This document shows, piece after piece, positions 1 through 5,889 of a stretch of DNA of 5,889 bases. This DNA comes from an uncultured Lachnospiraceae bacterium (GTDB lineage: Bacteria > Bacillota > Clostridia > Lachnospirales > Lachnospiraceae), in assembly GCA_905236365.1 (NCBI GenBank), contig CAJOPP010000555.1, positions 1 to 5,889 of the forward strand, given 5' to 3'. The position numbers were made by a program, and so were the translations under genes. Within the stretch, counting starts at the first letter, position 1. Each line of letters begins with the position of its first letter. Under the pieces are notes generated by a model, which was given only the letters and a program-made list of their open reading frames with translations, was not told the DNA's origin and made no database searches.

Positions 1-684
1 ATCAGCAGGCTCAGTTGCTACCCACTGACCATCTCTCATGACTGTAATTTCATCTGAAATTCGTTTAATTTCCGCCATCTTATGAGAGATATAAATAATA
101 CCTACACCTCTGTCACGAAGCATATTAATAATTTTAAAAAGATGCTCTACTTCTTCTTCTGTCAAAGAAGAGGTCGGTTCATCAAATACGATAACTTTTG
201 AATTATAGGAAACCGCTTTTGCAATTTCTACCATCTGTCTCTGAGATACAGGCATTGTGCTCATAACCCGATGAACATCTACATCGATATCCAGCTCCTT
301 AAAAATGGCTTCTGTATCCCTCTTCATTTTACCTTCGTCTACTATAACTCCTGCAATCTTCGGATATCGGCCCAACCAAATGTTATCCATAACATTACGT
401 TTCAAAGCTTGATTCAATTCCTGATGAACCATTGCCACACCGTTATCCAAAGCCTCTTTACTGCTTTTGAAATCTATTTCCTTTCCTTCTAAATAGATAT
501 GTCCACTGTTCTTTTCATAAATACCGAATAAGCATTTCATTAATGTAGATTTTCCAGCACCGTTTTCTCCCATTAATGCATGAACAGTACCGGCTTTTAC
601 TTCCAAGGAAACATTATCTAAGGCCTTAACGCCCGGGAATGATTTCGAAATGCCCTCCATTTTCAGAAGAACATCATGTGCCAT
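1..684 (-). CDS. mglA: Galactose/methylgalactoside ABC transporter ATP-binding protein MglA (partial, C-terminus beyond window)
   Basis: This is the cytoplasmic ATPase of a type I sugar importer; it hydrolyses ATP to power uptake of galactose, glucose or methylgalactoside delivered by MglB. The 228 visible residues form the first nucleotide-binding domain: Walker A GENGAGKST (39-47), Q-loop Q88 in MVHQEL, signature-like PVSQRQ (145-150), Walker B VIVFDEP (164-170) and H-loop H201 in YISHKM. Stretches such as SFPGVKALDNV, KCLFGIY, GKEIDF, DEPTSSLTE and DGQWVATEP match E. coli MglA as I recall it, which separates it from RbsA and XylG. The family is about 500 residues with two ATPase domains, so more than half lies past position 1. 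The ATG at 684 is chosen because AGGGAGG sits 8 nt upstream and the family homology begins a few residues later. It follows mglB after a 130-bp spacer holding a terminator. The signature is degenerate (PVSQ for LSGGQ); E. coli MglA has a similar SVSQ. Confidence 0.92.
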   Translation of the reverse strand, partial: MAHDVLLKMEGISKSFPGVKALDNVSLEVKAGTVHALMGENGAGKSTLMKCLFGIYEKNSGHIYLEGKEIDFKSSKEALDNGVAMVHQELNQALKRNVMDNIWLGRYPKIAGVIVDEGKMKRDTEAIFKELDIDVDVHRVMSTMPVSQRQMVEIAKAVSYNSKVIVFDEPTSSLTEEEVEHLFKIINMLRDRGVGIIYISHKMAEIKRISDEITVMRDGQWVATEPAD

Positions 685-692
685 ATTGTGTT

Positions 693-699
693 CCTCCCT
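693..699 (-). promoter_or_regulatory. Ribosome binding site of mglA
   Basis: On the minus strand AGGGAGG lies 8 nt before the ATG at 684. It fixes the start of mglA and shows that the gene has its own translation initiation, separate from mglB. Confidence 0.8.
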
Positions 700-723
700 T
701 GCATTATTTTTTATAACATCGAA

Positions 724-746
724 GCAAAGATCCACCGGACCTTTGC
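724..746 (-). other. Second RNA hairpin in the mglB-mglA spacer
   Basis: In the minus-strand RNA, GCAAAGGUCC and GGAUCUUUGC can pair over 10 positions around a GGU loop, with one G-U wobble. On the plus strand the same position is an A-C mismatch, so the full stem forms only in the mgl transcript direction. It begins 2 nt after the U-tract of the preceding terminator and ends 24 nt before the mglA ribosome site. There is no U-run directly behind it, so it does not look like a terminator. It may protect the 5' end of an mglA message after processing or readthrough. The structure is seen; the role is inferred. Confidence 0.6.
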
Positions 747-748
747 AC

Positions 749-790
749 AAAAAAAGCATAAAAAACAGCTGCCGCCTACACGGCAGCTGT
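749..790 (-). terminator. Intrinsic terminator / attenuator between mglB and mglA
   Basis: A perfect 10-bp, GC-rich stem (ACAGCTGCCG and CGGCAGCTGT, 765-790) closes a 6-nt loop. On the minus strand it is followed by UUUUU, AUGC and a further run of seven U. No T-run follows on the plus strand, so it acts on minus-strand transcripts. It starts 24 nt after the mglB stop codon. Because mglA continues the operon, it probably terminates only part of the transcription, keeping binding protein in excess over the ATPase and permease. Confidence 0.88.
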
Positions 791-805
791 CTGAATTAAA
801 TTCAG
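791..805. repeat. Short perfect inverted repeat after mglB
   Basis: CTGAATT and AATTCAG form a perfect 7-nt inverted repeat around a single A, between the mglB stop codon and the terminator stem. As RNA only a 6-bp stem with a 3-nt loop could form. It could be a small extra hairpin that stabilises the mglB 3' end, a protein site, or chance in A/T-rich DNA. Confidence 0.35.
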
Positions 806-814
806 CTCAATATT

Positions 815-2020
815 TTATTCACCAGTATACGGTGCATAAGCTACGAAGAGCTTAGATCCACAGTCAGAAGAAATACTGAAACGGGAATCATTCAATGCTG
901 CCAAAGCATCTGCAGGAGCTTTACCCTGAGAGATACCCTGAACGGACTGAGCAATAGCTGCAGCCATACCTTCAGCATCCTGCTTAACAGTACCTGTCAT
1001 AGCACCATCAGCAATCAGTGCTTTTGCATTTTCTGTTGCATCAACACCGAATACAGGAACAACGTGTCCGCCATCTTTGTTGTAGCCTTTGTCCTGAAGA
1101 GCAGCAACAACACCTTCAGCCATACCATCATTGTTACAAATAACCAACTCGATCATATTTCCGTTTGATTCGTTATATGCTACAAGGTTTGTATTCATAT
1201 ATTCTTTTGCAGCCTTTGCAGACCAAGCTCCATCTGTATCAACCTGATAGTGATCTGAGTTGTTGTCATCAAAGTACTTAAGCTCAGATTTTCCTTCTCC
1301 TGTAAGGACTGCATTTGCATCTTCTACACCATACTGTGTACGATAGATAGCCTCAATGTTAGCTTCATCACCCTTCATAAGAGCATATGTGATAACACCA
1401 TCACCATTAATATCAACATCATCATAGTTTGCAATCAAATACTCGCCAACCATCTTACCCTGCATATGTCCAGCTTCCGGAGCATCTGTTCCGATAAAGC
1501 AAGCATTTGCATGATCAGTAAGAACTGTTACATCATCGCCATCTGTTCCAATCGCACGGTTAAAGAAGATAACCGGAATATCACCAGCTACGCTGATAAT
1601 ATCTTCTGCTGTATCCGGAGCACCGGATGTAACTACGTTGACAATCAGGAGATTAGAACCACCGGCAATAGCAGTCTTAATCTGGTCAAGCTGTGTTGAC
1701 TGATTATTAGCTGCGAACTGGTTGTCATATTGAATTCCCAATGCATCTAATTCCTGGTTCAATGCTGTACGAACTGAGCTTAAATAAACATCACTCTCAT
1801 CATACCAGAATACTGTAGCTTTAATGTCTGAATTTACGTCAACCGTTTCTGATACCGTATCAGCAACTTCATCAGCACCTTTTTCAGCATCTGCATCCGT
1901 GTCAGAAACACTCTCGGAAGCAGGCTCAGCCTGATTTCCGCTATCCGTACCGCCACATCCCGTTAACATTGTCGCTGTCATTGCTATACACAACAATGAC
2001 GTCATAAATTTCTTTTTCAT
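815..2020 (-). CDS. mglB: Galactose/glucose-binding lipoprotein MglB (ABC transporter substrate-binding protein)
   Basis: This extracellular, membrane-anchored receptor captures sugar for the MglA/MglC importer. Residues 1-22 are a lipoprotein signal (MKKK, hydrophobic core, lipobox LTGC with C22). Residues 23-66 are an acidic Ser/Asp/Glu-rich tether, and about 67-395 form a periplasmic-binding-protein type 1 fold. DINGDGVIT (203-211) is an EF-hand-like calcium loop as in E. coli MglB (DLNKDGQIQ), and E291 in MIELVICNND matches the distant Glu that completes that site. By my alignment from memory, sugar ligands retained include N154 (FFN), R227, W266, N297 and D327 (FGVDA). Positions matching E. 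coli H152, D154 and N256 are N221, E223 and Q347, so the exact sugar is uncertain. The 401-residue length suits a lipoprotein form with a long tether. AGGAGG lies 8 nt before the ATG. It has a likely promoter of its own and a terminator after it. Confidence 0.9.
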   Translation of the reverse strand: MKKKFMTSLLCIAMTATMLTGCGGTDSGNQAEPASESVSDTDADAEKGADEVADTVSETVDVNSDIKATVFWYDESDVYLSSVRTALNQELDALGIQYDNQFAANNQSTQLDQIKTAIAGGSNLLIVNVVTSGAPDTAEDIISVAGDIPVIFFNRAIGTDGDDVTVLTDHANACFIGTDAPEAGHMQGKMVGEYLIANYDDVDINGDGVITYALMKGDEANIEAIYRTQYGVEDANAVLTGEGKSELKYFDDNNSDHYQVDTDGAWSAKAAKEYMNTNLVAYNESNGNMIELVICNNDGMAEGVVAALQDKGYNKDGGHVVPVFGVDATENAKALIADGAMTGTVKQDAEGMAAAIAQSVQGISQGKAPADALAALNDSRFSISSDCGSKLFVAYAPYTGE

Positions 2021-2028
2021 ATAAAAAA

Positions 2029-2034
2029 CCTCCT
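2029..2034 (-). promoter_or_regulatory. Ribosome binding site of mglB
   Basis: A full AGGAGG on the minus strand, 8 nt before the mglB ATG at 2020. This is close to the ideal match and fits a binding protein made in large amounts. Confidence 0.85.
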
Positions 2035-2047
2035 ACATATTTTTTGA

Positions 2048-2061
2048 TTACCGTTTGGTAA
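2048..2061. repeat. Inverted repeat in the mglB leader
   Basis: TTACC and GGTAA are a perfect 5-nt inverted repeat separated by GTTT. They lie just downstream of the transcription start expected from the candidate -10 at 2072-2080 and upstream of the ribosome site. It could be a regulator site or a weak leader hairpin. The arms are short enough that chance is possible. Confidence 0.3.
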
Positions 2062-2071
2062 CTATATAGCT

Positions 2072-2080
2072 ATTTTACCA
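2072..2080 (-). promoter_or_regulatory. Candidate extended -10 promoter for mglB
   Basis: On the minus strand TGG-TAAAAT is an extended -10 element (TGn plus a hexamer one base from TATAAT), predicting a start near 2065 and a leader of roughly 45 nt. No good -35 hexamer is found at 16-18 bp; only T-rich sequence is there. A weak -35 is what an activator-dependent promoter would show, which would suit control by the AraC-type regulator encoded upstream. This is a prediction from sequence only. Confidence 0.45.
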
Positions 2081-2096
2081 TTAAAATCGTTTTGAA
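2081..2096. promoter_or_regulatory. cre-like / LacI-family operator-like palindrome upstream of mglB
   Basis: TTAAAATCGTTTTGAA is an imperfect palindrome centred on CG, with 12 of 16 positions symmetric. It resembles the CcpA catabolite-responsive element (TGNAANCGNTNNCA) but has changes at the two outer G/C positions. It lies directly against the candidate -10, where a bound repressor would block RNA polymerase. Carbon catabolite control of a galactose transporter would be expected in Firmicutes, but the match is imperfect and the region is A/T rich. Confidence 0.3.
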
Positions 2097-2134
2097 AAAA
2101 TGAGATTTTTTACGAAATATGTATAATTTTTTAT

Positions 2135-3124
2135 CTAATCAAATGGAAAAAGAACTTTTTGATTGTCCGGTTCATATATATTTTCTCTCGTAATCAATGT
2201 AGTGGTAGTATCAACATCTGTCTCCTTTAACTTCTCTCCGTTCGTCAACATCCACGCATACTCTACCCCAAGATAACCCATTGCATACGGGTTTTGTACA
2301 ATAAGTGCATCGACCTCTCCCGTTTCAAGCATCCCTACAGATACTACATTGCTGTCGAAAGCAACTACTCTTACTTCATCCGCCAAACCTAATTCCTGAA
2401 CTGCATATCCTACACCAAGACTCGTCCATTCATTAAAGGTAACTATGATATTTATTTCCGGATTTTCCTGTAACATCCTGATAGTACCGGCCTTGGCCTC
2501 TTCCGTTGTAGAATTTACATTGATCGATGAAACTATCGTTACCCGTTCATTACCTGCCACATCATCCCGAAATCCTTTTTCTCTTTGTTGTCCATTTTCC
2601 GAATTTTTATCAAAATTTACAATTCCGACTTTTAATTCCTCTTCCTCTCCCGCCAGCACAGCCTCTCCTACCATCTGACCTGCTTTATAATTGTCTGTAC
2701 TTATCCTGCAACTGACCAGATTACTGTTTACATCGCTATCAATTACTACTACTTTTATCCCGGCTCCTACTGCTTCATTAATAGCTTCTGCATTTGCATT
2801 ATAGTCTACTGCTGAAAAAACAATTGCATCCGCCCCATTTTTCACAGCTGAACGAATCATGTTGTTTTGAGTCTCATAATCCTCTTCATTCGCCGGTCCC
2901 TCAAATGTAACTTCCAGATTGTACTCTGCACTTGCTGCATTTGCCCCTGCAAAAGTCGTTTTCCAATATTCAGATGTCGTGGATTTTGCAATTACTGCAA
3001 TATTTACTTTTGAGGTGTCCGCATCCAGTTTCTTTTCGTTTAACCTGCATGAAGTAAAGACATTCATCGCAAAACATATTGTTGCAAACAGAACTATCAT
3101 TCTCTTTTTTCTGCTACATCTCAT
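2135..3124 (-). CDS. RbsB/LacI-fold sugar-binding lipoprotein, candidate co-sensor of the adjacent kinase
   Basis: This is a predicted extracellular sugar-binding lipoprotein of 329 residues. Residues 1-26 look like a lipoprotein signal: basic MRCSRKKR, a hydrophobic stretch, then FTSC with C26 (Phe at -3 is less usual than Leu). Residues 39-315 form a periplasmic-binding-protein type 1 fold. Positions typical of RbsB ligand contacts are recognisable: D129 in VVVIDSD, R181, N231 in FNEW, D257 in AFDSN and Q278 in IVQNP. It overlaps the histidine kinase gene by 11 nt and has its ribosome site inside that gene, so the two are coupled. It is quite unlike the MglB encoded next (no calcium loop, shorter tether). 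Since the only transporter genes nearby come after MglB, I infer that it presents sugar to the kinase sensor domain. It might instead be a second receptor feeding the same importer. The ligand is unknown. Confidence 0.85.
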   Translation of the reverse strand: MRCSRKKRMIVLFATICFAMNVFTSCRLNEKKLDADTSKVNIAVIAKSTTSEYWKTTFAGANAASAEYNLEVTFEGPANEEDYETQNNMIRSAVKNGADAIVFSAVDYNANAEAINEAVGAGIKVVVIDSDVNSNLVSCRISTDNYKAGQMVGEAVLAGEEEELKVGIVNFDKNSENGQQREKGFRDDVAGNERVTIVSSINVNSTTEEAKAGTIRMLQENPEINIIVTFNEWTSLGVGYAVQELGLADEVRVVAFDSNVVSVGMLETGEVDALIVQNPYAMGYLGVEYAWMLTNGEKLKETDVDTTTTLITRENIYEPDNQKVLFPFD

Positions 3125-4838
3125 AGTCTTCCTCCAGGATCTTTGGCATACGTATTTCCACTTTTGTTCCCTCGTCCAATTCGCTGGAAATGGTCACTCC
3201 ATACTGTTCACCAAAATAAATCTTCACTCTGTCATTTACATTTTTGATTCCTATGCCATTCTTTTGGTTACTGTCCTTCTGAAGAATCTCTTCGCACTGA
3301 GTCTGAGTCATTCCAACGCCATTATCGCAGACCGTCATAATAATATCCTGATCTTTTTCAAATACCTCTATGAGTATTTCTCCCTTTTCAGACATATCCA
3401 ATCCATGTACTATGGCATTTTCTATAAGCGGCTGCAACGTAATCTTATTACAAAAATACCCCAGACAGCTTTCTTCCACCTGAAACTTATAAGTAAACTG
3501 GCTCTTATAACGGAATTTCTGTATCTTCAAATAACATTCCGCGTGTTTCAGTTCCTGTTCAACGGTAATAAGCTCATGTCCTTTACTAATACTGATTCTA
3601 AAAAGTCTTGCAAGAGCATTCACCATTTCTATTGCTTCTTCCGTCCTTCCAACCTCACACATCCATGCAATTGAATCAAGTGTATTGTATAAAAAATGCG
3701 GATTGATTTGTGCCTGCAAAGCATTCAACTCAGTCTTCCGCAAGGTGATTTCCTCATTACGCACCTTTTCCATCAATTCTTGTATCTGTAAAACCATCTG
3801 TCCAAACGAATCTGAAAGTGCCTCGATTTCCCCTGTTCCTTTTACCGGATAAAACTCAAAGCTCTCTGCTTCTTTTACAAATTTTCTCATTGCAGAAGCA
3901 AGCTCTTTTGCAGGTCTGGAGAATGATTTTGCCAAAATCCCCCCAGTCAGCACTGTAGCCAAAATCACCATAATCGCTACAAAAAGCACCGCACGAATCA
4001 TCTCTGTCACTTTTACATCAATCTGTTCATCTACATAGCTTACGCCTACAATTCTCCAGTCACAGTTTTTCAAAGTATGAATTGTGTAAATAACTCCATT
4101 TAACGTATGCGTTCCGTCTTTATAATCACAGATGTTATCGCTTTGTTCTTTTTTCAATCCTGCATATAACAATTGCTGCTGTGGGTGATATACGATATTG
4201 CCCTCCTTATCAGCAATATAACAATATCCATGTGTACCAATTCCCACCGTGTCCACATAACTGGCAATATTGGAAAAACGAATATCCATGGAAACCTGTA
4301 TAATTTCTTTTTCCTCTATCTGCATCTTCTGAGAAAATGTAACTACCCATGGATAATAATCTTTAAAAAGATTCTGCACATGTGGTGCAGAAATAAATAA
4401 ACCATCGTCCTCAAGCTTTGTATAGGATAGATTATTATCAATTGAATCCTTTAGTTCATTTTCATTGGACCAATACGCAATCAGCTCTCCCTCTTCAGAA
4501 TGTACTGTAATAGCTTCTACATCTTCTCTTATACGAATAAGATTTTGAAAAAAATCATTGCGTTCTTCTTCTGACTCATCCATGTTAACACGCACCATCT
4601 CCATGATATTGCTCATATCCTTGGTATAATTGGTGACCATGTTCTCTACCTGAGATACCACCTGATCGCTGTTGGTAATTGCATTCTGTTCCACAGAATT
4701 TTCATAAAAATATGCAAAAATAGCCACACCGATGATACAGGCAACCAACACGATACATGCCACCAGACAAGTCATTACAAATGACAACGAAATTCTTTTG
4801 TCTTTTATATTTTTCCGAATCTCTGTATTATTTTTCAT
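3114..4838 (-). CDS. YesM-type sensor histidine kinase with Cache-like extracellular domain
   Basis: This is a membrane sensor kinase that autophosphorylates on His and passes the phosphate to the response regulator encoded just before it. In its 574 residues are: a first membrane segment (about 17-44), an extracellular region (45-279) whose second half carries GIGTHGYCYIADKEG and NIVYHP (199-219), typical of dCache-type sensors, a second membrane segment (about 280-302), a HAMP linker (about 303-355), a short coiled-coil-like stretch, the His_kinase motif INPHFLYNTLDS with H381, and an ATPase domain. In the ATPase domain are the N-box LIENAIVHG (N474), DNGVGM (D505) and NGIGIKNVNDRV (527-538). 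The catalytic set looks intact. The gene overlaps the regulator gene by 11 nt and the binding-protein gene by 11 nt. No strong ribosome site precedes its ATG (GAGG lies 12 nt away), so translation probably depends on coupling. The signal is presumably a sugar, sensed directly or through the neighbouring binding protein. Confidence 0.92.
   Translation of the reverse strand: MKNNTEIRKNIKDKRISLSFVMTCLVACIVLVACIIGVAIFAYFYENSVEQNAITNSDQVVSQVENMVTNYTKDMSNIMEMVRVNMDESEEERNDFFQNLIRIREDVEAITVHSEEGELIAYWSNENELKDSIDNNLSYTKLEDDGLFISAPHVQNLFKDYYPWVVTFSQKMQIEEKEIIQVSMDIRFSNIASYVDTVGIGTHGYCYIADKEGNIVYHPQQQLLYAGLKKEQSDNICDYKDGTHTLNGVIYTIHTLKNCDWRIVGVSYVDEQIDVKVTEMIRAVLFVAIMVILATVLTGGILAKSFSRPAKELASAMRKFVKEAESFEFYPVKGTGEIEALSDSFGQMVLQIQELMEKVRNEEITLRKTELNALQAQINPHFLYNTLDSIAWMCEVGRTEEAIEMVNALARLFRISISKGHELITVEQELKHAECYLKIQKFRYKSQFTYKFQVEESCLGYFCNKITLQPLIENAIVHGLDMSEKGEILIEVFEKDQDIIMTVCDNGVGMTQTQCEEILQKDSNQKNGIGIKNVNDRVKIYFGEQYGVTISSELDEGTKVEIRMPKILEEDYEM
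3131..3135 (-). promoter_or_regulatory. Ribosome binding site of the sugar-binding lipoprotein, inside the kinase gene
   Basis: GGAGG on the minus strand lies 6 nt before the ATG at 3124, within the last codons of the histidine kinase gene. It supports this start and indicates translational coupling between kinase and binding protein. Confidence 0.75.
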
Positions 4839-5889
4839 TCAGCTTGTTATCCTCTGTCTCTCCACGTCGACATGCATTTGGAGAGATACCCGTAATTTTT
4901 TTAAAGCAGTAACTAAAGTAATGCTGGTCACTGTATCCGCATAGTTCTGCTATTTCCCGAATCTTGTAGTTGGAATGAAGCAGCATATCTGTTGCAACAT
5001 TAATTCGTTTTCTGGATAGTAAGTCTATAAATGTGCAACCGGTAGATTTCTTAATCATTGCACTTAAATAATTAGGGCTCACTGCAATTTCATTGCTGAC
5101 GGAAACCAGGGAAATACTCGGATCCATATAGTTGTTGTTAATAATCTCTAAAGCCTGTTCACTAATCTGTTCCGCCCTTTTTTTATATTGTTCCATATCC
5201 GCAATAAAATATATGCCCTTTTTCTGTGTTGCAGAATAGCTGATTGCCTTTACAGACTCCACATAAGCCTTATGAATATTGGAAAGTCCCGTCTCTATTC
5301 TTCCGATTCCAATCACGGAATCTTTACCCATGATTCGCTTTATTTTCTCTGAAATTTCCTCTACTGCAATATGCAAATATTTATCATACCCTCTCTTTGT
5401 AGATATCAGTATAGAAGTAATTCTTCCATTGATATAAAAACTAACTACCTTAAAATATTTATTCAAAACTGAATTAACCGCATTAACATTTGTTTCTTCG
5501 GTTACATTTTCTTCTGCTTCATTTAATATGCTGGTAGTCATAACAGTATACATATGGGCTCCATCTCTATTTTTTATAAATCCTATATCTACTAACTTTT
5601 CCAGCAGCTCCTGATCCCTCTTGGCGTCATTTTCTTTCTGAAATTCATCCAAAAGAAGCGTCATAAAAAACGTCATAACAGTTTCTCTGTTGGTTTCACG
5701 ACCACCTGCAGCAAATTTACGGAACTGTTCATCAATCTTTTCTTTAATTTTTCGCAGTTCCTCCGTAAGTTCAAAAGCCGATATCGGCTTCAGCATATAA
5801 CTTATAATGTTGTATTGAATTGCCTGCTGGGCATATGAAAAGTCATCATGTCCACTAAGAAATGCAATCTGTGTTGACGGATGAACTTC
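4828..5889 (-). CDS. YesN-type response regulator, REC plus AraC DNA-binding domain (partial, N-terminus beyond window)
   Basis: This is a cytoplasmic transcription regulator, partner of the YesM-type kinase. The reading frame is open from the window edge. The ATG at 5796 is internal: it lies in the YMLKP motif of the receiver domain, and the 31 codons before it encode receiver sequence (IAFLSGHDDFSYA). Visible residues number 353: the C-terminal half of REC (1 to about 60, with switch residue S12 and conserved K34-P35); a linker; a region like the CdaR/GGDEF-like domain found in YesN-class regulators (about 145-230, with GIGRIETGLSNIHKAY); and two AraC-type helix-turn-helix units (about 259-337, with SVSNEIAVSPNYLSAMIKK and REIAELCGYSDQHYFSYCFK). 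The phosphorylated Asp lies outside the window; roughly 70 residues are missing. The stop overlaps the kinase start by 11 nt. The likely target is the mgl promoter downstream. Confidence 0.92.
   Translation of the reverse strand, partial: EVHPSTQIAFLSGHDDFSYAQQAIQYNIISYMLKPISAFELTEELRKIKEKIDEQFRKFAAGGRETNRETVMTFFMTLLLDEFQKENDAKRDQELLEKLVDIGFIKNRDGAHMYTVMTTSILNEAEENVTEETNVNAVNSVLNKYFKVVSFYINGRITSILISTKRGYDKYLHIAVEEISEKIKRIMGKDSVIGIGRIETGLSNIHKAYVESVKAISYSATQKKGIYFIADMEQYKKRAEQISEQALEIINNNYMDPSISLVSVSNEIAVSPNYLSAMIKKSTGCTFIDLLSRKRINVATDMLLHSNYKIREIAELCGYSDQHYFSYCFKKITGISPNACRRGETEDNKLNEK

Noticed and set aside
271..492. A 73-codon plus-strand open frame inside mglA
   Set aside because: It lies fully opposite conserved ATPase-domain codons and shows no ribosome site or known motif.
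685..748. A separate promoter for mglA (TATAAA-like sequence near 710)
   Set aside because: No -35 hexamer at suitable spacing was found; the TATAAA lies in an A/T-rich leader just before the ribosome site, too close for a convincing start.
1466..1699. A 77-codon plus-strand open frame inside mglB
   Set aside because: It is antisense to the conserved binding-protein core, with a Cys/Ser/Asn-rich translation and no domain.
2098..2134. A terminator after the binding-protein gene
   Set aside because: The stretch is A/T rich with T-runs but has no GC-rich stem, so readthrough from the sensory genes into mglB remains possible.
2919..3674. A 251-codon open frame on the plus strand across the binding-protein/kinase junction
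   Set aside because: It is antisense to two well-supported genes, its translation is a Phe/Leu/Ile-rich sequence without recognisable domain, and it arises from the codon pattern of the opposite strand.
4828..5796. Response regulator taken as a complete 322-residue gene starting at 5796
   Set aside because: The frame stays open to the window edge and the upstream codons encode receiver-domain sequence (IAFLSGHDDF), so the Met is internal and the gene is truncated by the window.

Overview
The window holds one continuous stretch of genes that all read on the minus strand. It looks like a low-to-moderate GC Firmicute, most likely a gut-type Clostridia (Lachnospiraceae-like). The reasons are the strong AGGAGG-type ribosome sites, lipoprotein-type binding proteins (Gram-positive style rather than free periplasmic), YesM/YesN-type two-component proteins and A/T-rich spacers. 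The genus cannot be settled from the sequence alone.

In transcription order (right to left) the layout is: (1) 5889-4828, an AraC-type response regulator of the YesN class, cut at its N-terminus by the window edge; (2) 4838-3114, a YesM-class sensor histidine kinase with a Cache-like extracellular domain; (3) 3124-2135, an RbsB/LacI-fold sugar-binding lipoprotein; (4) a 114-bp spacer with a candidate promoter and a cre-like operator; (5) 2020-815, an MglB-type galactose/glucose-binding lipoprotein with an EF-hand-like calcium loop; (6) a 130-bp spacer with a strong intrinsic terminator followed by a second hairpin; (7) 684-1, the N-terminal 228 residues of the MglA ABC ATPase, cut by the other window edge. 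The permease gene mglC would be expected just beyond position 1.

The first three genes overlap by 11 nt at each junction and read as one translationally coupled sensory unit: a binding protein, a membrane kinase and a DNA-binding regulator. The likely target is the adjacent mgl transporter operon. The first binding protein has no transporter genes of its own next to it, so it may be a sugar co-sensor for the kinase (three-component signalling) rather than a transport protein. The terminator between mglB and mglA would give more binding protein than ATPase from one promoter. The arrangement is recognisable rather than wholly new. The points most worth a second look are the possible co-sensor, the paired hairpins before mglA, and the changed ligand positions in MglB.
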